Source: Arenimonas daejeonensis
GTDB taxonomy: Bacteria > Pseudomonadota > Gammaproteobacteria > Xanthomonadales > Xanthomonadaceae
Assembly: GCF_007993735.1 (NCBI RefSeq)
Contig: NZ_CP042453.1
Coordinates: 372,001 to 436,000 of the forward strand
Length of the DNA stretch: 64,000 nucleotides
Direction: 5' to 3'
Positions 57,199-64,000 of the stretch are shown here, piece by piece; the stretch's first letter is position 1; the number at the start of each line of letters is the position of its first letter. Made by a program: the position numbers and the translations under genes. The notes below the pieces were generated by a model. That model ran no database searches, had not been told where the DNA came from, and saw nothing but the letters and a program-made list of their open reading frames with translations.

Positions 57199-57761
57199 TC
57201 AGCGGTCCAGCCGCTCGATCAGTTCCAGCGCCTGCGGCCATTCGCCGTAACCCGCGGCCGGATTGAGATGGCCGACCGGGCCGATATCAGGAACCCGCTG
57301 CCCCAGTCCTGCGCCAACGACTGCGCCCGCGCGAACGTGCATAGCGGGTCGTCCTGGCTTGCCGCCAGCAGGCTCGGGAACGGCAAGGGCTCGCGCGGGA
57401 TCGGCAGCCAGCCGTGTTTCTGGAGATCGTCCGTGCTCGGATAACCCGCCGGGAACCGGCTCTCCATGTCCGCCGGCGTGGCCAGCAGTGCCCCCTTGAT
57501 CGGGCGATTGGGCCGCGACAGCCGCGACCAGTGCGCCAGCATCATCACGCCGGCGCTGTGCGCCACGACGATGACCGGGCCGCTGATCGTGGCCAGGGCA
57601 TGGTCCAAGGCGTCGACACGCGCGGCGCGGCTCAGCTTGTCCCGTTCGAGCGGCGGCACGGTTTGCACCCTCGAGAGCCTGGCGGCCAGCAGGGTCTGCC
57701 AGTGCTCCGGCACGTGTTCACGCAGGCCGGGGACGATGAGAACGGTGGTGTCCTGGGTCAT
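57199..57761 (-). CDS. RBBP9/YdeN-type small serine hydrolase (one frameshift)
   Basis: The protein is MTQDTTVLIVPGLREHVPEH, then VIVVAHSAGVMMLAHWSRLS (nucleophile Ser in AHSAG) and LLAASQDDPLCTFARAQSLA (Asp). The frame breaks near 57294; the intended end is IGPVGHLNPAAGYGEWPQAL (catalytic His in GHLN) and ends at 57199. Corrected length about 187 residues. Last gene of the minus-strand operon; may cleave an ester in the pathway. Confidence 0.85.
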
Positions 57762-57794
57762 CGGGTTTCTCTGTTCATGACGGATTGACGGGTT

Positions 57795-58790
57795 TCAGTT
57801 CCCAAGCCACAACAGCAACAGCACCAGCGCCGCGAGGAAGACGGTCTGGCCGAGCATCAGCAGCACCGGTCGGATGCCGACCGTGGCCAGTTCCCTGAGC
57901 TGGATCTTCATGCCCAGTGCGCCGATCGCCGTGACCAGGCACCAGGTGGACAAACTGCTGCCGAAGGCCTGCAGCGGGGGCGTGATCGCACCGAGGCTGC
58001 CGAGCACGGCCAGGCCAAGGAAAGCCACGGCGAACCATGGCAGCAGTGGCGGCCGCTCGCCGCTTTGATGCCCGCCGCGGGCGCGGGTGATCATGACCGC
58101 GACGATGATGACCGGCAGCAGCATGGCCACGCGGATCAGCTTCACCACCGTGGCGGTGTCGCCGACCTCGTGCGAGAGGCTGTAGCCGGCGCCCACCACC
58201 TGGGCGACGTCGTGGATGGTGCCGCCGATGAATACACCGGCATCGATCGGGTCCAGCCCGAGCGCCCGCGTGATCACCGGGTAGATGATCATCGCCGCGG
58301 TCGACAGAGCCGAGACGCCGATCACGGTGAACAGGGTCGCGCGTTCCTTGCCCGGATGCGCCGGCAACGCCGCCGCCAGCGCCAGCGCCGCGGATGCACC
58401 GCAGATCGCGGTCGCGCCGCCGGAAAGCAGGCCGAACAGCACGTTGAAGCCCATCGCGCGCGCCACCAGCATCGACACGGCGATGGTGAGCACCACCGAG
58501 ACGACCACCAGCAGCACCGGATGCCAGCCCAGCGAGGCGATCTGTTCCAGGGTGATGCGGGTGCCCAGCAGGGCCACGCCCAGGCGCAGCACGCCGCGCG
58601 CGGCCAGATCGATGCCTGGCTTGCAGGGACCGTCCGTCGACAGGAAGTTCATCGCCATGCCCAGCAGCAGCGCGAACAGCATCACCGGCGCGCCGTACTG
58701 GCTGGCCAGCGAACGCGCGGCGATGGCGACGACGACGCTGGCCAACAGGCCGGGCAGGTAGCGTCCGGCGGACACCTGCAGTCTGTTCAT
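57795..58790 (-). CDS. YeiH-family (UPF0324) membrane exporter
   Basis: The 331-residue protein has about ten membrane segments: GLLASVVVAIAARSLASQYG, LFALLLGMAMNFLSTDGPCK, LSGGATAICGASAALALAAA and IGGTIHDVAQVVGAGYSLSH. The family is annotated as putative sulfate exporters; related proteins accompany sulfonate catabolism. It overlaps the DsbA-family gene by 4 bp (ATGA). Its presence with a TauD enzyme hints at sulfite or sulfate export. Confidence 0.87.
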   Translation of the reverse strand: MNRLQVSAGRYLPGLLASVVVAIAARSLASQYGAPVMLFALLLGMAMNFLSTDGPCKPGIDLAARGVLRLGVALLGTRITLEQIASLGWHPVLLVVVSVVLTIAVSMLVARAMGFNVLFGLLSGGATAICGASAALALAAALPAHPGKERATLFTVIGVSALSTAAMIIYPVITRALGLDPIDAGVFIGGTIHDVAQVVGAGYSLSHEVGDTATVVKLIRVAMLLPVIIVAVMITRARGGHQSGERPPLLPWFAVAFLGLAVLGSLGAITPPLQAFGSSLSTWCLVTAIGALGMKIQLRELATVGIRPVLLMLGQTVFLAALVLLLLWLGN

Positions 58791-59447
58791 GCGGATCCGG
58801 TCGTGGCCGGCGCCAGCATCGCCCGGCGCATGGTCGCGACCAGGGTGTCGGCATCCTGCGCGCCGGACAGGGCCAGGCGCTGGTTGAACATGAAATGTGG
58901 CACGCCGGTGATCGCGCGCCCGACCGGAAGCTCGGCGGCGGCGCCTGCTCCTGCACCGGCGATCCGTTCCGGCGGCACGCCGACTTCCCCGGCCAGCCGC
59001 TGCAGCGTCGCGGCATCGCCGATGTCCTCGCCACGCTGGAAGTAGGCGGCGAACAGGCGCTCGAGCATCGCCTCATGCAGTTCCGGCTCGCCCAACCGTG
59101 CGACCCGGCGCAACAACCCATGCGCACGCGCCGTATTCGGAAAGCGTTCGATCCGCGCCAGGTCGATGTCGAGGCCGGCGCCGTCGGCCGCCTGCGCGAC
59201 CTGTCGCTGCCGCCGCCGCACGGCCTCGGGCGAACCGAGGCGGCGTTCGTAGAACTCCGCGAAGGGCAGGCCCTGCTCCGGCACGTCGGGCACCAGCTGG
59301 ATCGGATACCACATCGTCGCCACCACGATGTCCGGATGCTGGGACGCGAACTGTTCGCGCGCGACATCGAGCTGGCGCTTGCCGATGAAACAAGGGACAG
59401 ATCAGGTCGAAGTCGATGCCGATCGTGAGCCTTTTTGCGCCGCTCAA
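58787..59447 (-). CDS. DsbA-family oxidoreductase, FrnE-type (frameshift)
   Basis: 2-hydroxychromene-2-carboxylate-isomerase/FrnE-like thioredoxin-fold protein. It begins with TTG overlapping the MFS stop (TTGA): SGAKRLTIGIDFDLICP. Two bases appear to be lost near 59391 in the CPWC-FIGKRQ region; the rest reads VVATMWYPIQLVPDVPEQGL and ends FMFNQRLALSGAQDADTLVA. Cytoplasmic, no signal peptide. Corrected length about 220 residues. Confidence 0.83.
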
Positions 59448-60765
59448 ACCGACGCCCCCATGCCGGCCCCAACCGCCTGCAGGCGACCCACCTGCTGCAC
59501 ATCGGCCAGGTAGTTCTGCTTGGCGAACCAGAACACGGCCGCGGCCGCCACGCTGATCAGGGGCACCATCTGGAACGCGCTCGCCAGGCCTGGGGCATCG
59601 GCCAGCAGGCCGGTGACCAGCGGCCCGGCGGCCAGGCCGAGCAGGTTGTTCACCAGGGTCAGCATCGCGAACGCCGTGCCATGGATCGGCAGCGGCGTGA
59701 GGTTGGCGACCATGGCGCCGGCGGGCCCGCTGGTGCCGGCGGCCAGGAACATGCCCAGCGCGATCATCACCAGCTGCGGGGTGCCGTGCGGCAGCGCGAA
59801 GGCCAGCGACAACAGGGCGCAGCTGCCCAGCGCGTAGGCGATCGCCAGGCTGAATTTGCGCTCCGGACGGCTCCGGCAAAGTCGGTCGCTGAGCATGCCG
59901 CAGGCGATCATGCCCAGGCCGGCGACCAGCACGATCATGGCGGCCACGCCACCCGCGGCGTCGGTCGCCATGGCGTAGTAGCGGTTGAGGTAACTCGGAA
60001 TCCAGACGATGACCGTTCCGCCCACGAACAGCTGCAGGCCGCTGCCGACGTAGGCACCGAGCACCGAGCGGCTGTTGACCAGGCTACGCAGCGGCACCTT
60101 CGCCGCCGTCACGGTGGCGGGCCGGGTGTCGCCGATCTGCGACGGCGGTGTGATGCGTTTTTCCCTGACGACGATGGGATAGATGAGCGCCAGCACCAGG
60201 CCGAACAGGGCCATGGCCGCGAACGCCCAGCGCCAGCCCATGCTGGCGGCGATGGCACCGCCCAGTGCCATGCCCAGCACCGAACCGAACATGCCGCCGG
60301 CCATGAAGGCGCCGGTCAGCGTCGCCCGCATGTGTTTCGGAAACACCGACAGCACCACGGCGACACCGACGCTGCCATAGGCCGCCTCGCCGACACCGAC
60401 GAAAAACGCGCGGCGAGCATCTGCGGATAGTCCTGCGCCAGCCCACAGGCCAGGGTCGCGAGGCTCCACACCGCCGCCATGATCGCCAGGCTCTTCACCC
60501 GCCCGAAGCGGTCGGCCAGCAGCGACAGGGGGAAGGTCAGCAGCCCCACCATCAGCGCGACGATGCCGCTGAGCAGGCCGAGCCGGGCATCGGTCAGCGC
60601 CCATTCCGCCTTCAGCAGCGGGAACACCGCGTTCAGCACCTGGCGGGACATGTAGTCCGAGAGCAGCAGGCCGAAACTCAGTGCGAACACGACCCAGGCG
60701 TAACGCCGCGGGATGCGTGCACCAGGATCGTCTTCGCCGATGGTCGGAAGGGTGTAGTGCGCCAT
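59444..60765 (-). CDS. MFS transporter of the organic-acid type (one frameshift)
   Basis: It starts MAHYTLPTIGEDDPGARIPR, then helix 1 YAWVVFALSFGLLLSDYMSR and the motif SLLADRFGRVKSLAIMAAV. The break near 60404 lacks one T in a T6 run; the text resumes FFVGVGEAAYGSVGVAVVLS, a feature of the sphingolipid-transporter-like/organic-acid MFS group, and continues to FWFAKQNYLADVQQV. About 440 residues. Probably imports the pathway substrate or an intermediate. Confidence 0.86.
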
Positions 60766-60791
60766 GTCGTGCTGCCGGGTCGAAGGGTGGA

Positions 60792-61847
60792 TCAGGCCGG
60801 GGAAGGAACGCCTTTCCAGACCGGCCGGCGGTTTGGCGCGAAGCCGTTCGCCGCCAGGGTCTCGTCGGCATCCTTGTAGAACGTGCCGATCCGGTAGATC
60901 TCGCGAGCCTCCTTCGCCGTCGCCACATCGCGGCCGAACTCCTTCGCGATCCGCACCAGCTGCTCGACCTGCTCGACGCTGCCCATCTTGCGGTCGCGCT
61001 TCTGCGTCCAGAGGTTGTCCTCGTTGCCGCAGCGCACGTGCAGGCCCATGGCGATCGCCATCATGTTCAGCGGCAGCACGTTGAGCATGGAGGACTCCAG
61101 CGTCAGCACCGAACCGTCCGGGCAGGCGCGCACGAAGTTGGCCAGGTTGTAGATGTTCGGCGAATCGAAGCCACCGCCGATCGCCACCCAGGTCAGGATC
61201 AGCGGCACGTTGCAGGTGCCCTTGCGCATCATGCGCTCCACCGTCTCGAACTGGGCGATGTTGGCCAGCTGGAAGTGGGTCTGGATGCCCTTGGCCGACA
61301 GCCGGCGGATGTGTTCCTCGACCCACTCCGGGCCGGCCGGGATGGTCATCTCGCGGTAGGCGCGGTAGCCCTCGGGCGTGCCCAGGCTGGTGCCGGCGAT
61401 GTCGGCCTCGCACATCTGCTCGACCACGTTCATCTGGTTGGTGTTGATCGCGATCGTCACCTGGTCCGGCGCCGGCGTCAGCTCCGCCAGCATGTGCCGG
61501 GTGTCGTCCGACAGCCACTTTGCCACCTCGCCCTCGCCTTCCGGCATGAACGAGATCGAACCGCCGACCTGCAGGATCATGTCCGGCACGCGGGCGCGGA
61601 TGCCGGCCAGCAGTTCGTTGAACATGGACAGGCGCTTGCTGCCCTTGCCGTCGAGCTCGCGCACGTGCAGGTGCAGCACGGTGGCGCCGGCGTTGTAGCA
61701 GTCCACCGCCTTCTGGATGTGTTCCTCCATCGTCACCGGGATGTCTTCCGGGAAATCGGCCGGCAACCACTCCGGGCCATAGGGAGCGACGGTAATTACC
61801 AGCTTCTGCTGGTTCTCCGGGAACAGCGACCCATCGATGAAGTTCAT
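60792..61847 (-). CDS. Beta-keto acid cleavage enzyme (BKACE, DUF849)
   Basis: The 351-residue TIM-barrel enzyme has VITVAPYGPEWLPADFPEDI, the zinc-binding motif TVLHLHVRELDGKGSKRLSM (two His), LQVGGSISFMPEGEG, HFQLANIAQFETVERMMR, and ANFVRACPDGSVLTLESSML to AIAMGLHVRCGNEDNLW. BKACE enzymes transfer the carbanion half of a beta-keto acid onto acetyl-CoA, giving acetoacetate and a new CoA ester. The exact substrate is unknown. Start ATG 61847 follows GGAGAG. Confidence 0.92.
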   Translation of the reverse strand: MNFIDGSLFPENQQKLVITVAPYGPEWLPADFPEDIPVTMEEHIQKAVDCYNAGATVLHLHVRELDGKGSKRLSMFNELLAGIRARVPDMILQVGGSISFMPEGEGEVAKWLSDDTRHMLAELTPAPDQVTIAINTNQMNVVEQMCEADIAGTSLGTPEGYRAYREMTIPAGPEWVEEHIRRLSAKGIQTHFQLANIAQFETVERMMRKGTCNVPLILTWVAIGGGFDSPNIYNLANFVRACPDGSVLTLESSMLNVLPLNMMAIAMGLHVRCGNEDNLWTQKRDRKMGSVEQVEQLVRIAKEFGRDVATAKEAREIYRIGTFYKDADETLAANGFAPNRRPVWKGVPSPA

Positions 61848-61893
61848 ATTCTCTCCGTGAATCAACGCGGCAAGGCGGTCGGGTGGTGGCGGT

Positions 61894-62741
61894 TCAGTAG
61901 GGCACGTCGCCGATGATCCCGGCCCGTTCCATCTTGCGGTGGCAGGGCGGGTAGTCCATCACCGCGTAGTGCTGGGTGCTGCGGTTGTCCCAGATGGCAA
62001 CGCTGTTGGGCTGCCAGCGCCAACGCACCTGGTACTCCGGGACGTGCGCCTGGCTGATCAGGTACTGCAGCAGCTGCTGCGCGCCCGCCGTGTAGTCCTG
62101 GCCGTAGCGCACGCGCCCCGGCGTGTGGAAGTTGGTGAAATGAGTGGTGAAGGCATTGACGAACAGGATCTTCTCGCCGGTGTCCGGATGCGTGCGCACC
62201 ACCGGGTGTTCGGCATCCGGAAACTGCTGCCGCAGGGCCAGCCGCTTCTCGGCCGGAAGGACGGCACCGAAAGTGGCTTCGATGCTGTGCCTGGCGCGCA
62301 GGCCGGCGATCTGCTGCTTGATGGTTTCCGGCAACTTCTCGTAGGCCAGCGCCATGTTCGCCCACATCGTGTCGCCGCCGACTGGCGGGCATTCGACGCA
62401 ACGCAGCACACAGCCGAACGGCGGTGCCTCGCGCCAGGTCGCATCGGTATGCCAGGCGTTCTCGTAGCGGTCGTTGGGCTGCTCCGGGGACTTGTAGATG
62501 CGCACCAGCCCCGGATGGTTCGGATCGCTTCCGGCCACCGGATGGTCTTCCAGCGGGCCGAAGCGGCGGGCGAAGGCCACGTGCTCGGCACGGCTGATGT
62601 CCTGGCCACGAAGGAAAAGCACCTTGTGCCGGACCAGCAGCGCGCGCAGTTATGGAACAGGCCGTCGTCGTGCACGGCGTCGGCCAGGCTGACGCCCGAA
62701 AGTTCGGCTCCGATGGCACAGGTCAGTGGCTCGACGCGCAT
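61894..62741 (-). CDS. TauD/TfdA-family 2-oxoglutarate dioxygenase (one frameshift)
   Basis: It starts MRVEPLTCAIGAELSGVSLA, breaks near 62651 (one missing base), and resumes RALLVRHKVLFLRGQDISRA. Iron ligands are AWHTDATWREAPP (His-x-Asp) and the distal His in DNRSTQHYAVMDYP. The 2-oxoglutarate Arg lies in CHRKMERAGI. About 282 residues, full family length. Such enzymes hydroxylate sulfonates, sulfate esters, phenoxyacetates and other acids. Eleven bases behind the quinone oxidoreductase gene. Confidence 0.9.
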
Positions 62742-62751
62742 TCGGTTTGCC

Positions 62752-63732
62752 TCAGATGACGAAGATCGAAGAGCCGGTGGTCTTGCGCGATTCCAGGTCG
62801 CGATGGGCCTGCACCGCGTCTTCCAGCGCGTACCGCTGGTTGATCTCGATGCGGATGCGGCCGGCGCCGACTTGCTCGAACAGCTCGGCAGCCAGCTCGG
62901 CCTTTTCGGCCGGGTCGGCGATGTAGTCGGCCAGCGCCGGCCGGGTCAGGTAAAGCGAACCCTTCATCGCCAGCAGCTGCGGGTTGAACGGCGGGATCGG
63001 ACCCGAGGCGGTGCCGACGCAGACCATCAGGCCGCGGCGCCGAAGCGAATTCAGCGAGGCCTCGAAGGTGTCCTTGCCGACACTGTCGAACACCACGTCC
63101 ACGCCCGTGCCACCGGTCAGCTCGCGCACGCGCGCGGCGACATCCTCGTGGCTGTAGTTGATGACGTGGTCGCAGCCATGGGCGAGGGCGAGCCCGGCCT
63201 TGGCCTCGGTCGAGACGGTGCCGATGACGGTCAGGCCGAGCAGCTTCGCCCACTGCGACACGATCAGGCCGACGCCACCGGCGGCGGCATGCAGCAGGAT
63301 CGAATCGCCGGCCTTGAACGGATGGATCCGGCGCATCAGGTAGGCCGAGGTCAGGCCGCGCATGGTCATGGCCGCGGCGGTCTCGTAGCCGATGGCCTCG
63401 GGCAGCCTGATCAGCGGCGCGGCCGGCACCAGGCGTTCGGTGCTGTAGGCGCCCAGGGTGTTGACGAATCCGGTGTAGGTGACGCGGTCGCCGACGGCGA
63501 CCTGGTCGACGCCCGGGCCCACGGCCTGGACCACGCCCGCCGCCTCGACGCCGATGCCGGCCGGCAGCGGGACCGGGTAGGTGCCGTTGCGGAAATAGGT
63601 GTCGGCGTAGTTCAGGCCGACCGCGACATGGCGCAGCCGGACTTCGCCCGGACCCGGCTCGCCGACCTCGACGGTCTCGTAGCGCAGGACTTCCGGGCCA
63701 CCGGCCCTCTGGAATCGAACGGCATGTGCCAT
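62752..63732 (-). CDS. NADPH:quinone oxidoreductase-type dehydrogenase (MDR family)
   Basis: The 326-residue zinc-free medium-chain dehydrogenase has MAHAVRFQRAGGPEVLRYET, the quinone-oxidoreductase text GLNYADTYFRNGTYPVPLPA, and the nucleotide-binding motif LLHAAAGGVGLIVSQWAKLL. It ends SSIFVI. It reduces enones or quinones with NADPH. First gene of the minus-strand operon; its start lies about 65 bases from the -10 box of the shared promoter module. Confidence 0.92.
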   Translation of the reverse strand: MAHAVRFQRAGGPEVLRYETVEVGEPGPGEVRLRHVAVGLNYADTYFRNGTYPVPLPAGIGVEAAGVVQAVGPGVDQVAVGDRVTYTGFVNTLGAYSTERLVPAAPLIRLPEAIGYETAAAMTMRGLTSAYLMRRIHPFKAGDSILLHAAAGGVGLIVSQWAKLLGLTVIGTVSTEAKAGLALAHGCDHVINYSHEDVAARVRELTGGTGVDVVFDSVGKDTFEASLNSLRRRGLMVCVGTASGPIPPFNPQLLAMKGSLYLTRPALADYIADPAEKAELAAELFEQVGAGRIRIEINQRYALEDAVQAHRDLESRKTTGSSIFVI

Positions 63733-63769
63733 GGCAGGGTGCTGGAGCCTCTGGACAGGGAACCGGATG

Positions 63770-63861
63770 GGCCCCGGAAGGGGCCGGACGCCTTGGACTA
63801 TAGGCAGGAGGGGTGCGCAACTCTTGCCAAAGGGCGACAATGACTTGTCATTTCATGACAG
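63770..63861 (-). promoter_or_regulatory. Operator, -10 box and leader hairpin of the quinone-oxidoreductase operon
   Basis: On the minus strand, 63861-63822 is a 40-bp operator identical at 37 positions to 48430-48469. TATAGT is at 63802-63797. Eleven bases later GGCCCC-TTCC-GGGGCC (63785-63770) forms a hairpin. The operator also lies just upstream of the divergent AraC-type gene, so the regulator probably controls itself. Confidence 0.82.
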
Positions 63862-63885
63862 GCCACCGAAAGGCGGAACCGCCCC

Positions 63886-64000
63886 ATGAGCAGCCTGATC
63901 CGCGCCGCGACGCTGAAGAACTATTTCGAGGTCGCGCAGCAGCTCGACCTCAACCCGCAGCCGCTGCTGCACGCGGTCGGCCTGAGCCGGACCATGCTGG
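63886..64000 (+). CDS. AraC-family transcriptional regulator, N-terminal part, cut by window edge
   Basis: The visible 38 codons read MSSLIRAATLKNYFEVAQQL and DLNPQPLLHAVGLSRTML, the standard start of the AraC regulators with an arabinose-binding-like N-terminal domain (OruR/ArgR-like group). The DNA-binding domain is outside the window. Its ATG is 25 bases from the shared operator. It is the natural candidate regulator of both operons. Confidence 0.87.
   Translation, partial: MSSLIRAATLKNYFEVAQQLDLNPQPLLHAVGLSRTML

Noticed and set aside
59073-59879. A separate 268-residue Arg-rich protein on the minus strand
   Set aside because: It is the wrong-frame reading of the MFS C-terminus joined to the first codons of the DsbA-family gene before its frameshift.
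60792-62741. BKACE plus TauD as a carnitine degradation pathway
   Set aside because: The expected carnitine dehydrogenase and betaine-specific genes are absent, and the TauD protein lacks the gamma-butyrobetaine hydroxylase N-terminal domain.

Overview
The window is high-GC DNA with the coding density and gene order of a Lysobacter/Xanthomonas-type gammaproteobacterium (Xanthomonadaceae). Support comes from gene content and order: hslVU; the chain lptM-dapF-DUF484-xerC; gpmI-envC-ctpA; hemC beside an AlgR-type regulator; a chromosomal integron with xanthomonad-like attC sites; and intergenic palindromes of the kind common in this family. Species cannot be named from the sequence alone.

Layout. 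(1) About 1-8.5 kb: the start of an integron integrase gene (minus strand, cut by the window edge), an attI region, and about eleven gene cassettes on the plus strand separated by attC sites. The sites nearest the integrase are almost identical; the distal ones are decayed. Most cassette products are small membrane or exported proteins of unknown function. Cassette 8 carries an IS3-family element, itself interrupted by a complete IS21-family element. (2) About 8.5-23.8 kb: small membrane, VOC and methyltransferase genes, a lipoprotein, ctpA-like protease, envC, gpmI, a VNGGI-repeat exported protein, M28 and M1 peptidases, MFS transporter, hydrolase and ubiE. (3) About 23.8-38.6 kb: ArsC-like protein, hslV-hslU, sigma factor with partner membrane protein, DUF971, xerC-DUF484-dapF-lptM, oligopeptidase B, RimI-like and RimK-like enzymes, patatin, WYL regulator. 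(4) About 38.6-48.3 kb: a SoeABC-type molybdenum sulfite dehydrogenase, hemC-algR, esterase, Fur-boxed hemP, a TonB-like lipoprotein, a SYLF protein. (5) About 48.4-64 kb: two convergent operons. The plus-strand operon is DUF1302, DUF1329, Ycf48-like, MMPL/RND transporter and acyl-CoA ligase. The minus-strand operon is quinone oxidoreductase, TauD dioxygenase, BKACE, MFS, DsbA/FrnE, YeiH and a small hydrolase. An AraC-type regulator is divergent from the minus operon.

Main discovery. The two outer ends of region 5 carry the same 40-bp operator (37/40 identical), followed by the same TATAGT -10 box and, exactly 11 nt later, a GGCCCC/GGGGCC hairpin. This argues that the two convergent operons form one regulon, probably controlled by the adjacent AraC protein, for import and breakdown of a hydrophobic and possibly sulfonated compound.

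Caution. About twenty genes, including essential-type ones (hslV, dapF), need a frame correction, usually one missing base in a short homopolymer. This pattern looks like sequencing error rather than mass pseudogenisation. Such genes are annotated here as single features with the frameshift noted.
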